Assembly (NCBI RefSeq): GCF_002878395.1
Contig: NC_061121.1
Coordinates: 44,445,133 to 44,509,132 of the forward strand
Length of the DNA: 64,000 bases
Direction of reading: 5' to 3'
Source: Capsicum annuum
Taxonomy: Eukaryota > Streptophyta > Magnoliopsida > Solanales > Solanaceae
Shown here: piece by piece, positions 12,173 to 24,229 of the stretch
How positions within the stretch are numbered: the stretch's first letter is position 1
How the letters are laid out: every line of letters begins with the position of its first letter
Made by a program: the position numbers and the translations under genes
The notes under the pieces: model-generated
Told to the model about the DNA's origin: nothing
Database searches by the model: none
What the model saw: only the letters and a program-made list of their open reading frames with translations

Positions 12173-12773
12173 AACCTTCAACTCATGTTGATAATTTTCA
12201 ATAAATAGTACCTTGGAGATCTAATGGAAAGAAATGCACGTGTAAGAAATAGCATATCTGCGATAAAAGTCAAACGCGACTTTGTAACTAAAGGAAAGAT
12301 ATAGGCTTCTATTTTCCTTTCTTTTTGGTTACTGTCATGGGGGTCGTGGTAATGATCCATTACTTTACTGATTTCAGGGATGGATCCCTACCTCTAGAAG
12401 GTATTTTTAATCGTTGGGGTGTGCTGATGTTAATTAGAATTCTATTCCTAAATATCATTTTAGACTTACCCTACCCTATTTATTTGAGAAAAAGAAATTC
12501 CAGATCCATAACTATTCCGTGTAAGTTGAAAAAGGTAGTTATGTGCATCTCAACTTCAAGCTAGACCCAGGAACAGCCCACTCACCTATTCTTTTACACG
12601 CAAAAATGGTGCATTTAAAGCAAACTAAGAGCAGGGAAGTAACTATGACAAGCAAAATTCTCACCAATTAGGATGCGTGACTGACCTATCTTTTATTTTT
12701 TTACAAATAATCTGGGCATTTACCTTTGATCTGGGAGGGCTTCCACTAGGGAAAGGCACCTACTCTCCAATTT
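12173..12773. other. Unannotated interval
   Basis: Short frames on both strands (12178-12360 minus, 12325-12564 plus) overlap and resemble nothing I know. No repeat structure was noticed. Confidence 0.4.
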
Positions 12774-12896
12774 TTATTCTTCGTTATCTATATGGAAGTT
12801 ATCTAAAACCATGCTAGCTACTGTGTCAAGATCATATCCTCTGCCTCTTTCTTGAAAAGAAACTATGCCAGATAAGGCAAATAAAGACTCATATTT

Positions 12897-12932
<36 letters not shown>

Positions 12933-13004
12933 AGCATCAAATGATGTTTTATGAGGTGGGGGACTCCTAATCCAAGGACCTACGCTCGCGGTTACAAGGG
13001 ATAG
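12774..13004 (-). pseudogene. Unrecognised ORF fragment with AT microsatellite
   Basis: The minus frame reads about 75 codons up to a stop at 12774. Recognisable host-side residues include PWIRSPPPHKTSFDAS and RGYDLDTVASMVLD, with a run of alternating Ile-Tyr from the (AT)n tract between them. The frame is cut upstream by element 2, so its apparent N-terminus is LTR sequence. The composition looks protein-like but I do not recognise a family. A possible continuation beyond element 2 is listed at 31315-31560. Confidence 0.35.
12901..12928. repeat. (AT)14 microsatellite
   Basis: Fourteen uninterrupted AT dinucleotides, inside the unrecognised minus-strand frame. Confidence 0.95.
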
Positions 13005-15165
13005 TGTAACCCCCCGCATTTTTGAGCTAGAAATCGAACCATCATTCCTAGTTTATGAGGTGTAAAGTGTTCATCAAAATCACTTGGAGCAAGGTTGAGC
13101 TAAGAGTCATTCATTCATCCAAAGTTTGATATTCGATTCTATAAGGGTCTATTTTGAACATCTATAACTTTTGATACACATAGAATTTTTTGGCTCAAGA
13201 CCCTCCAAATTGTTGATAATTGAATTAGCTTTCCAACGATACCAATTTCATCAAAATCTAATACCCAAGTGAAAAGTTATAGTATTTTTTGTGAGAGAGG
13301 CAGTAGCTGCGTGCGATGAGCTTGCGACGCGCGCTCTGTCTCACGCACCTAATTCCCAGGTTCTGTTTTTGCATTTTAAGGGCTAAAAGGTCCTTTCCTT
13401 CACCCTAACTTGCCTATAACATAAAATTTCAGCCTCAAGAAGCATCGATTGCATCTTTTACTCAATTTTCTCTTAAAAATCAAAACCCTAACTCATCCCC
13501 AAAGATCATGAACTCATCCCTAAGATCAAGAATTCCAAGAAAATAATCAAGATTTGGGTTCCATCCTTCAAATCTTATAATCTAAGGTACGTGAGCGTTT
13601 GCTAAACTACATGGGATAGTTGAAAACACATTGAATATGGTTTAAAGTTTAGAAATCATGAATTTACAAAGGAGTTTAGAGATTTATGTTTACAATTGTG
13701 CATTACTAACTCTTTAATGACATTATAGCTTTGGTCTTGATGCCTCCCCGTGAAAATTGAACTCTTACTTATATTTATATGTAAATGCATGGACTTGATG
13801 AATCTAAATGTTGAATTGAGAGCATCAATTATTGGAAATCCATCTCTTGCTTAAAGATTTCTTGTATTAGTACGGCATGATTTATTTGAATGTATATTGC
13901 GAAGTATGTTACAAATGCTTTTATGGTTGTTAAGACTTCATTATGGTTTTGCAATGAAAAGATGGTATTGTATTTGGTGTTAATGGTTAAAGATGTTCAT
14001 TAAGAAACTTGCATGATTTGTCACAAATTTCATGGCCATCACATGTTTGTTGAAAAGCTGAAAACAATGCCTTTAATATAATTTGACAAATGCTTTAAAG
14101 TATGAATCTGCTTGAATTATTCAAAATATGGTGGCCCAAGCCTTATGTTTTGAATGTGGAGAATGTTATATGATGTTTTATGGCTCAGAAAGATGATTTG
14201 CAAGTCTTGGTATGAAGATACCAAATCAGATAAGGCCATGATAAAAATCCGAACAGAATATAGAATTCATTTTAGATTTCAGATTTTTAATTCAGAAAGA
14301 TGCATATTTAGAACAAGATAAAAATGGGCACTAAGTGAATCAGGTGGTTACCTGAAGTAGGAATGGGTCACTCGATTCATTGCTTGGAATCGTGTTTTTC
14401 CATACGAGTATATTATTATACGCTGGCCTAGTGCCCTGAGGCATATCAGAATCAGAATTAGACACCCCAACTCTTACGGCAAACTCGGGTTGGGGGCTTG
14501 TCCGCCGAGTTAAGGGCTGATCCCATCGAGACTATGGGATACTTTCAGAAATGTTCGGTGTACCACCTAATTCAGAAGTAATACAAAGAATTAAAATTGC
14601 ATTGACAAGACTATTTTAAGATCATTTGAGATTTTCCCATGTATTTTAAACTACTTCAAGTACATTGTTTTATGACTTTCTCTCACCTATGTTATATATA
14701 TAAATACATTATTTTGGATTTCTCTGTGTACCAATACATATGTATTGACCCCCTCTATCTCAGGATCCATGGCACAGTCTTGGGTCCCATATAGCAGTAG
14801 ATCCATGTGTGTTAGAAGTTGCAGTTGGTGAGCCTTCTCCATTTCGGATGGATTGATTATCAGATTTCATTGTTCCTTTCCTTTTTATATTCTACTAGGG
14901 CCTTGTCCCAATTTTATCTCAGACGTATGATGGTTATTGTAATGTTAGAGATTTCAAAGACGGTTGTTTTATCTTTAGAATATTCAGAATTTCCCTTTTA
15001 AAGTTGTTCAATTTTATAAGACAGGCCATTGTTTGTTCGTGTATTTTTTCTACAAATTTTCTTATACTACGTGAATATTGTGCATGCTTACTAGATTTAG
15101 AAGAGCGCCTGGGAATTTATGGTCGGGATACTCATTACGGCTAGGGCCTCGGCTCGTGCGTGAAA
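13005..15165 (+). repeat. 5' LTR of element 2 (2161 bp)
   Basis: Starts TGTAACCCCCCGCATT and ends GTGCGTGAAA, compared with GTGACA in relatives. Relative to the 3' LTR it lacks about 75 bp near 13045. It carries TATA-like TATATATAAATA near 14693, the perfect palindrome CAATACATATGTATTG at 14731-14746, and the AACTCGG/CCGAGTT block at 14482-14511. Confidence 0.88.
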
Positions 15166-18100
15166 AACTTGGTATAAGAGAACGGTTCATGGTCCCAAGA
15201 TTTTTGTGAAATCGTGTCTAGTAGAGTCTTACTTATGGGTGTATTGCGCACCACACTTATAATCAGGAGGTTACCGGGCATTTTGGAGTTGTTTCACATT
15301 CGTTCATACTCTAGTTCATGCTATAGAGTCGTCCATAAGAAATTTATCCAAGTTTATTCCTTGTTCTAATTTCATGGGTCATGGCTCATTGTTGAGGCGA
15401 TACAAGTCTAAGAGTCTACCTCCACCAGTGATGTAGGTCTCTCTGATTAAGTTGTCCATAAAGTTATGAATTTTGCATAAGGAATTGAGAGGAGTCCATG
15501 AGTGCTTTAAAGTGTGTTTATTTAAGTGTATACCCCTATCTGTGTTGTGCAGTTGAGCTTGAGGTATTGAGTGTATTTAGTCTTCTTTAATAAAAAATCT
15601 TGTTGGGGATGTGATGTTTAAGGATAATTATGTGTAGCATAACGTTGGAACTATATTTCCACCAGAATAGTAGTGTATGTCAAAGTGTCATGACCTATTG
15701 GTAGTGAGATAGTCTAGAAGTTGGTGACATGAAGTCACAAGGTTAGCAGTTAGAGTGAGGGTAAAATTTGCGTAAATAAATAGTTTTAGTTTTATAATCA
15801 TGGATTAAGGAGTGGGTTGCCATTGTATAATTATTTACTAATGTGTAGCAATATTTGTGTATTGTATGGTAGTCTATGAAGGAAGTGGCTGACTATGATT
15901 ATTATCTAATCGAAATAGGGAGAATCTTAGAATGGATGGCTATGGTGGTTGTAGAAATCCTTTATAAGTGGTTAGTGAAAAGGGGTAGGTTAGTTAGTAA
16001 GTTTTAGGTTGAAGCTCATTAGTATTTGTTGAGTTTTCAAGATCATTATGATGTATGATTGGGTAAGTATGTATGATGTGAGGAATTAGAATATGTGGAT
16101 AAGATTAAAGTGGGTTATATTATAATATTAAGATCGACTAATCCTATCATGTGACTTTATCCCCCTTTGATGGTTTTTCTTTAGTAGTAGTAACTAGTAT
16201 TTCATGTGAGAGGGTATGTTGTGGATTTGGAGTTGAAATAGTGAGGTTAAGGCAAGGTTATAATTGTAGGTAGTAGCTAAGTGAAGTAAAATATTTGGAT
16301 TTATTTCCTAATTTGATGGACTAGTATGATATGTGGCATGCTTTACCGGTGGTATATCAGTAATAATAGACAATAGGCTTGATCATTGGATGTGAAGTGT
16401 GGTGATAAGAATAATTAGCTTAAGACTAATGATGTGTATCTGGTGGGAAGGAACTTGTAGACTTGATGTGTGGTGTGCAATAGTCTAGTTTGGAGACTTG
16501 TGAAATAATGAGTGGAAAGTTGCGATGTTTATGCATATATGAGAACAATAGTAAAATGATGAATTGTGGTTGAGTCATTAAGGTAATAAGAGTGATAGTT
16601 ATATAAGAATAAGTTTAACTCAGGTAGAAGGTTGTTAGATAAAATATTATGTGTATAAGTTTTTTGTGTACCTAGATTTAGTTCTTTAATTTTGTAATAT
16701 GGAGAAGTCTGGGAAGTTGTTGTATGGTGCTCTTTAGAGTTGAATTGAGGTAAAATAGGTAGCCAATATGTTTCCTTGGTATAGTCTTACAGATTTTGTG
16801 AAGTTGTAGGTTATGTGATTGGAGGTGTAATAATAGTATTCGAAGGAATTGAAGATGGAGCATTAAGTATTTAGAAGCATGGGTGTCTATTCCCATGAAA
16901 ATGTTAGTCGTAAGTTGATGACTTTGAGAGTTATAAGAAATTATGATTCGTGTCTCTAAAAGGGGGTGGCCTAAAAATAATTTAGTGTCTTTGCACTAGA
17001 GATTAATGAGAGAAGTTGTGTTCATGGGTATTTTGATACCCCCATTTTATGATAAGGAGTATGAATGCACGCCCTCATGAGAGTGGGATTGTAGAATGAT
17101 GTGTATGGAGGATAGCTAAAGTTAAAAGTAGCATTTATAGAAATGCAAGGCCTTTAGGGTATAGCTCTTCAGGGAGAGTTTAGAGTTTTAAGTATATAGT
17201 GTTGTCTCATTGTGCAGAGTTGTGGTTATAGATTCGATAAGGGGATATGTCTGTAAGTCTAGGATTGTGACTTTAATCTAAAGAGGACATGGTAAATTAA
17301 GGTAGTTCCTGAATGTTCTCGGTGTGGCATGTTATGGGGAGGAATCATGATATACCTAATTCTACTCAAGCGTAATCCTCCTACTTTAATTTAGGAGAGT
17401 ATCTTTTTAATGTCCTACGTCATGTGTTCAAGTCATGCCTATGCCTACTGTTCAAATTCTCTATGGACTTATGTTGACGATCTGACCTCCAAACAAAAAG
17501 CAATTATGTCTTTCAGTAATCCAGTCTTTCATGTATTCAAACCATATGTTATGTTGTTCGTGATCCATGAAAATCAATGTCTCTCAGCATGCTTGGTCCT
17601 AAGAAAATATGTTTCTATATGTCACTGAGTCATTCTATGTCGGGTTTAGCAAACGTGATAAAGTCTATGCAAAATCATGGCAAATATTAGTTCCTTAACT
17701 GAGGATCCATTGCTTCAAGCGGCAATCTTTGTTTTATTTGTAAGGGAACACCTCGTAGCATTCTCGACTCAATACTAATCTGGGTTGCATTTATGGAGAG
17801 CTGACAATCTAAAAATTTTTCAAATTACTAAAAGACTTAGTCACCTTCTGAGCTCCTAATCTTTGATGATTTTATTTTCGACCTTCTCAAAAATAGAATG
17901 TCGACTTGTAAGTTGATTCATGATCGGGGGTTTCAAGGGTACATATCAGGGTAATTTTTGGGTATTTTGGACAAGCATAAGGGCATTTTCGGAAGTCAAA
18001 AATAGTAGGTGCATGCAATCAGCGCGTGACTCACACTCCAATCCACACCTGGTGTAGCATGCGATAGACCATGTTGCGCACGCTCTATTTTAGAGTTCCA

Positions 18101-18369
18101 AAGCACGCCACGCACGCTCCATAAAAAATTTGAACTTTCAGTTACATTTTCCAGGGGCGTTTGGGTCAATTCCACCCACTTCATTTTAGCTCGTGTTTCC
18201 CGATATGGTCTGTCCTAAGTACTCGTACTATGTTGTGTTTATGCTAGAGCATCTCTTTAATTTCAATCCAGACACTTCATATATGAAGCACTTCGTGTGT
18301 ATTTTAATCATCATATTTTCATTTCATGTCCCTCCTTGAGTAATGCAAAGTATCATTTATGGTCTAATT
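15166..18369 (+). other. Internal region of element 2, left part (non-coding)
   Basis: No retroelement protein is visible. The leader (15166-15290) resembles those of elements 1, 3 and 4. A CpG-rich patch with repeated GCGC/CACGC motifs lies at about 18003-18120 in otherwise AT-rich sequence. It resembles the GC-rich patch found early in the LTRs of this group, so part of 17640-18369 could derive from another LTR. Confidence 0.65.
15170..15181 (+). other. Decayed iMet-type primer site of element 2
   Basis: TGGTATAAGAGA at the expected distance after the LTR, two mismatches from TGGTATCAGAGC. The following AACGGTTCATGGTCCCAAG matches element 1 closely. Confidence 0.8.
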
Positions 18370-20549
18370 TGTCACGACCCAAACTAGGGCCTGGCCGTGA
18401 CGGACATTCCGAACCATGAAGGTCCGGGCGTCCTACTCTATCTGGTAATCATGCATAACATTCACATAATAAAAGGAGATGCAGAAATATGATCTAACAC
18501 GGAAACATGGTCATGCTCTGGATTTAGTTTAACAATAAGAAATGAAATCGGAACTCAACTAAACAACACCTGGAATAGTCTGTGAAATCTCTACTAAATA
18601 AAAATCTAACAACCATCTGAATGCTCGGACAAGGCCCCCTATAGACCAAAACAACGGAATAACATAATCTGAAATAATAGGCCTTCTGGAACAAAGAAGG
18701 CTCACCACTGCACAACTCACTTCTCACTGGGATACTCTATTAAGTAGATAGACCCTAAGGCTGAACCTCCGAACTTGGGGTCTAGGGGATCAATACAGAT
18801 GTACTGGTACGCAGAGCAAATCCAAAATAATAATTTATATTCAACATATATGAGAGCAATTTAAAAAGAGCATAAACATATCATATAGTAAGAAATCTAA
18901 TGGGCATTTCTGAAAGACTCTGAAAGAAAATCATCTGAACTCTAAGATATTATTTGTTTTACTTCTGCGCTAGGTGGTATACCCTACAACTCTTAAATTA
19001 CATGGGCCATATAGAATCCACCATTTACTCGGTAGGGAAGCCTCCAACCCTAGTGTGCCATAAGGGTTGGAGTCTCTGACTCTTCTACGCCACACGGCCG
19101 TCGCCAGCGTAAAAATAATATACCCGGATTGGCAAATCACGATTTTAGGCTAAGAGTTACTTGAACTCTAGCCCTCTTCAGGAAACCACCTAACTCTCTT
19201 TATGCCCATTTTAAACTCCTTAAGACATGCATTCTTTGAAAACATACTTTGAAAACTCTAACTCTGTTATGGCATACATTTATATGATATCGTCAAACCA
19301 TTGACTTGTAAGTCACATCTATGATCCATTATCAGCATATAATAATCTCTGATTCAAAACATAAATCTGGGACCACCATATCAATAAATCATTTCAAGAA
19401 ACTCTTTCTTAAAGGTCATGTAAACATATGCAAGAAACTCTCTTTTTCACCATTTCAAATACTCAAGGTTGTCATGTCAAAGATATCAAACACATGCAAT
19501 TCTGTCTTTTTAAGACAAGGACAAAATCATAACAAGAAACTCCCTCTCATCATCATAAAAATCATGTTAAATACTTAAATATTGAAAAGATCCCCTTCAA
19601 AATAAACAAGCATCTCAAATCATACCCAGCAAGTTCATCAACTCTAAATCATCAAAGAGAGGGGTTTCAATAATAATGATCGTAATCAAATCTTCAACAT
19701 CATACATATTCATATAAGTTTAAATCAATTTAAGGGGGAAAGGCCTAAGGACCAAACACACCCAAGATGCAAAATTTAAATCATAAGCTCCACAACCCCT
19801 TTAAAATTCATGCTTGATAATCTGTAAATCATGTTCTAGTGTTGATAAGCTCATGTAGTTTTTAGGATAAACCCCACGTATCTCTATTTAGGAAATTAAA
19901 GGATGATTCTTGATGCCCACGGCTTGGGGATTCAAAATCTTCAATAAATTTCTAAAACCGATGGTTGAATCTTGAGTTGTTTGGGTTTTCTTGTTAGAAA
20001 CACTAAGGAGTGTTCTTGACAGTTTTTGATGAAAATATTAATAATGAGGTCATTTTGGATTAAAATACCATGTTTAAGCTGATAAGGAGGTGAAAAATAT
20101 CCAATATGCCCTTAATGAGACAGAAATTGACGAATTGAATTTTTAAGGTCACTACGACGCGGAGCCATCGCGTTGTCCCACTGGTTGGGACCTGGAACTT
20201 CTGCGCGATGCACCACAATAGCGCTATGCTACAAGAATTTGGCAATTACTAAATAGCACCACTCCGCGAAGCGCCAAACACCAAAATGACGGTGTTTTAT
20301 GATTAGTACTTCAATTAGCCATAACTTCTTTCCTGGGTATCGGATTTGGGCAAATCTTATACCGACGGAAAGCTCATTCAATTTTCCACATGATAAAAAG
20401 TCAAAAATAGGAAAATTCTGTTTGTTTTAAACTTTACTTATTTTGAAAGATAAAAATGAGACTAAATATCTTTGACACTATTCTAGTCATTTAACTCTAA
20501 GAGTATATTACCACGAGCTAACGCATGAATGATTTTGCTGGGTGTTACA
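18370..20549 (-). repeat. 3' LTR of element 4 (2180 bp)
   Basis: On the plus strand it runs from TGTCACGACCC to GGGTGTTACA, and it is repeated at 25636-27886. Blocks matching the LARD LTRs include the tract near 18890-18960 and the ACTCGG/CCTAGT block at 19027-19054. It carries a GC-rich patch near 20150-20275. Confidence 0.9.
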
Positions 20550-20583
20550 TTATCCCCCCTTGGGATCATTCATCCCTGAATGA
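20550..20583 (-). other. Polypurine tract and hairpin of element 4
   Basis: On the minus strand, TCATTC (20583-20578), loop AGGGAT, GAATGA (20571-20566), then 16 nt with CCCAAGGGGGGATA up to the LTR at 20549. The arrangement is the same as in the non-coding elements. Confidence 0.75.
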
Positions 20584-20602
20584 TGACACGGAACATATAC
20601 AA

Positions 20603-22057
20603 GTATGATTTGAGGTACGCTAAGGCCATAAAAGAACAAGACAACGATTGTACCTTCCATTTCGTCATTCACCGGATTAAATAAGTCTTGGTATCTATCT
20701 CTCATGTCATTTTTAGATTCCCAAGTTACTTCTTCAACTTTTTCATTTTTCCACAACACTTTGACCGAGGCTAGTTCTTTACTCCTCAGTTTCCTAACTT
20801 GGTGATCCAAGACTGCCACAGACTCTTCTTCATAGGATAAGTAGTCTGTCACTTTGACCTTCTCTACAAGCAACACTAATGAATGGCCTCCAATACATTT
20901 CTTCAATATGGATATGTGAAATACTGGATGAAAAGAACCCAAACTTGTAGGTAACTCTAACTCGTATGCAACTCCACCCATCCTTCTCAAAATCTGGTAT
21001 GGCCCTATATAGCGAGGACTCAACTTACCTTTCTTCTCAAATCGCATAACTCCCTTCATAAGGGAGACTTGAAGAACACCCAATCACCAACCTCAAACTC
21101 TAAGTCTCTTCTCCTAACATCGACATAGGATTTTTGTCTACTCTAGGCTATTTTAAGTCGTTCTCTAATAATTTTCACATCCTCCATCGCCTGATGAACA
21201 AGATCAGGCCCGAAAAACAGAGTCTCACCCACTTCATACCACCCTATCGATGATCTATATCTTCTCCCATACAAAGCTTCAAATAAAGCCATCTTAATGC
21301 CGGAATGGTCGTTGTTATTATACACAAACTCTATTAACGATAAGTGATCTACCCAGCTACCTTTGAATTCAATTATATAAGCCATCAACATATCCCTTAG
21401 GGTCTAAATGGTGTGCTCAACTTGCCCATCAATCTGAGGGTGGAAAGCAGTACTCAGGTTCACTTGGGTACCTAATCTTTTCTGAAAAGACCTCCAAAAC
21501 TATGATGAGAATTGCATACCTCTATCAAATATGATGGATACAGGTTCTCCATACAAACGAACTATCTCTTCAATATAAAGCTTGGCATAATCATCTCCCG
21601 AATAGTTATTCCTCACAGGCAGAAAATGTTTTGACTTGGTAAGCCTTCCAATAATCACCCAAAGAGAATTATACTGGTTTCGGGACCTCGGACGTCCCAT
21701 AATGAAATCCATATAGATTAGTTCGTATTTCCTTAAGGGCAAGGCAATCTCTTGGGAAGTACCACCAGGCCTCATATGTTCTACCTTAACTTGTTGATAG
21801 TTCAAACACTTGGCGACATAGTTGGCCACATCGCGCTACATATTATTCCACTAATAAATGGTTTTCAGAACATGATACATCTTGGTAGAGCTTAGGTGAA
21901 AAACATACCTCGAAGTGTGAGCTTCGTCAAGGATTCTCTTCTGCGAACCATCTACATCTGGCACACACAATGTACCCTGATATCTTAAAATACCATCGCT
22001 ACCAATTTCAAAGGACATCACCTTCTGTTGACCCACATCTTTCTTGATCTGCATCAA
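20603..22057 (-). pseudogene. Integrase and chromodomain region of element 4
   Basis: Leftward from 22057: the zinc-binding N-terminal region with RYQGTLCVPDVDG and DEAHTSRY; the catalytic core at 21500-21829 (YMDFIMGRPRS, WVIIGRLTKSKHFLPV); the core end and linker at 21143-21391 (IEFVYNNNDHSG, EALYGRRYRS); then the C-terminal part at 20603-21083 (KLSPRYIGPYQILRRMG, HPVFHISILKK) ending in a chromodomain-like VKVLWKNEKVEEVTWES. The first catalytic Asp is replaced by Gly (codon 21647-21649) and the usual Glu region near 21440 is altered. Stops separate the segments. It would have joined cDNA into the genome, with targeting by the chromodomain. Confidence 0.88.
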
Positions 22058-22836
22058 GATGGGATCTTCGATCTGTTTCTCTTTAACTTCTGCACAAAGG
22101 GATTATTTAGTTATCTCGTGAACAACTACCCCCCCCCCCCCATCTTCAAAATCTAAGAGTCGCACTTCAAAATTTGCTAGTCGGTGAATATCATTCACCC
22201 TCTCTCTTTTCACTTCTTCAACATGATAAAGATAACCCATACACAACCCATACACAACCTACTAAGGGCATTGGCTACCATATTTTCCTTTCCCCAATAA
22301 TAGTGCAAGATCATGTCATAATCCTTTAGAAATTCTATCAACCGTCGTTGCCTGAGGTTCAATTCTTTCTATGAGAAAACATACTATAAACTCTTATGGT
22401 CAGTGAAAATATCAACATGCACCCCATAAAGATAATGCCGTCTGATTTTAAGCGCAAACATCACAACCGCTAATTCTAAGTTATGGGTGGTGTAATTTCG
22501 CGCATGCAACTTCAACTACCTAGATGCATAAGGCACCACCTTATGGTGCTACATAAGTACACACCCAAGTCCCACACAGGATGCATCACAATACACAACA
22601 AACCCTTCCGTACCTTCAAGAAGAGTCAAAACAGGAGCAGTTGTTAACCTATCTTTTAACTTCTCAAAACTATTCTCACAGGAGTCAGACCACATGAACT
22701 TCACCTTTCTCTGACTCAACTTAGTACGTGGTGCATATATTGAAGAAAAACTCTCTACAAATATTCTGTAATACCTTGCCAAACCCAAGAAGCTCTGAAT
22801 ATCAGTTGGAGTCGTGGGTCTTGGCCATTTTCTCAC
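22058..22836 (-). pseudogene. RNase H region of element 4
   Basis: Begins with the RT-RNase H connection (RKWPRPTTPTDIQSFLGLAR at 22836 leftward) and the RNase H start with VVYCDASCVGLGCVLM. After stops it continues as [24 protein letters not shown] and LNLRQRR. A run of 13 C at 22129-22141 lies in the linker toward integrase and probably disturbs the frame. The domain degraded the RNA of the RNA-DNA hybrid. Confidence 0.85.
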
Positions 22837-23768
22837 TGCTTCAATCTTCTAGGGATCAACCTTAATCTCGTCACTAGACACGATATTCCCCAAGAAAGCA
22901 ATAGGATTAAGCTAGAATTTGCACTTTGAAAATTCTGCATATAACTCATGATCTTTAAGAGTCCGAAGGATGATTCAGAGGTGATTGGCATGGTCCTCCT
23001 TGATTGGCATGGTCCTCCTTGATTGGCATGGTCCTCCTTACTCTTGGAATAAATCAGAATATCATTAATGAAAACCATAACAAACAGATCTAGAAACTGA
23101 TGGAAAACCCTTTTCATAAGATCCATGAAGGCTGCAGGTATGTTAGTCAACCCGAAGGACATGACTAAGAATTTATAATTATCGTATCTGGTTCAGAAAG
23201 CTATTTTGGGAATATTTGACTCCCTAACCTTCAAGTGTTGATATCCCGAATGAAGGTCTATCTTTAAAAAATATTTAGCACCCCAAAGTTGGTAAAAAAG
23301 ATCATTAATCCTAGGAAGAGGATATTTATTTTTAATTGTGACCTTATTCAACTGATAGTAATCTATGCACATACAAAAAGATCCATGTTTGTTTTGCATG
23401 ATGAGTACAGGTGCACCCCAGGGGAAAACACAAGGACGGATAAAACCTTTATCTAGAAGATCTGCTAGCTGCTCTTTCAACTCTGCTGGAGCCATTCTAT
23501 ATGGTGGAATAGATATAGTACGGGTATCTGGCAATAATTCAATGCCAAAATCTATCACCCTATCAGGTGGTATTCTTGGGAGATCAAATGGTATGACATC
23601 TGGGAACTCATTTACTACTGAGACAGACGGAAAGAAAGGACTTTTGATATTAGAATCTTTAACCCGAATAAGATGGTATAAAAAACCTTTGTAAATATGT
23701 TTACGCACTCTAAGATAATATATAATGTTACCTATAGGCACTAAAGAATGTCCCTCACATTCTATCAT
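22837..23768 (-). pseudogene. Reverse transcriptase region of element 4
   Basis: Leftward from 23768: protease-RT linker ([19 protein letters not shown]), fingers ([31 protein letters not shown]), palm ([32 protein letters not shown]), then [16 protein letters not shown] and the catalytic box. The box reads FINDILIYS: the first Asp of the conserved DD pair is Asn (codon 23064-23066, explained by one G-to-A change). A tandem triplication of 19 bp (22983-23039) follows and shifts the frame. Both changes show an inactive enzyme. Confidence 0.9.
22983..23039. repeat. Three tandem 19-bp units inside RT
   Basis: GATTGGCATGGTCCTCCTT occurs three times head to tail (22983-23001, 23002-23020, 23021-23039). 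The two extra units add 38 bp, not a multiple of three, so they shift the RT frame. Confidence 0.95.
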
Positions 23769-23839
23769 CGGTTCACTTGGTAAAAAAAAAGGTGACTCTT
23801 CGGGTTCTATAATTTAATGTGGCATAGCAGAAATGAAGC

Positions 23840-24089
23840 TAGTCCATCCCTAGGATTGCATCAAAATCAATCATGTGTAGGCCTATGAGGTCTGCCATTG
23901 TATCCCTGCCACAAAATTTTTATACATCCTCCTAGCCACTAGAGAACCCCCCACCAAAGTGGAAACAGAAAAAGGATCTGCAATCATATCAGGCTCAAAC
24001 CCAAAACCAACAGCCACATAAGGGGTCACATATGATAGGGTAGACCTAGGATCATATAACACATAAACATCGTGGGAAAATATTTGCAA
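23840..24089 (-). pseudogene. Aspartic protease region of element 4
   Basis: The minus strand reads DVYVLYDPRSTLSYVTPY, the active-site region (this lineage usually has Asp-Pro-Gly-Ala; here Gly is Arg), then DPFSVSTLVGGSLVARRMYK. After a gap it continues with the conserved FDAILGMD, where the expected Trp codon is a stop near 23845. It would have processed the gag-pol polyprotein. Confidence 0.82.
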
Positions 24090-24229
24090 CTTACAGTAAC
24101 TACATCCGGTGAGGCCTCTACCATTGGCGGTTGGTTAAGCCGTATAACTGGTTCCAGCCGTTTTCAGTGGCTGAAGTGGCACCCTTCTGTGGTGCAGAAA
24201 AATTATCCTGTGACTTGGCTCCACCAACA

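Noticed and set aside
18003..18120. CpG-rich patch as a CpG island or promoter
   Set aside because: Similar GC-rich patches occur within the LTRs of this group, so retroelement origin is simpler. No gene is adjacent.
23365..23694. 109-residue plus-strand frame
   Set aside because: Antisense to reverse transcriptase of element 4; the minus strand carries the recognisable domain.
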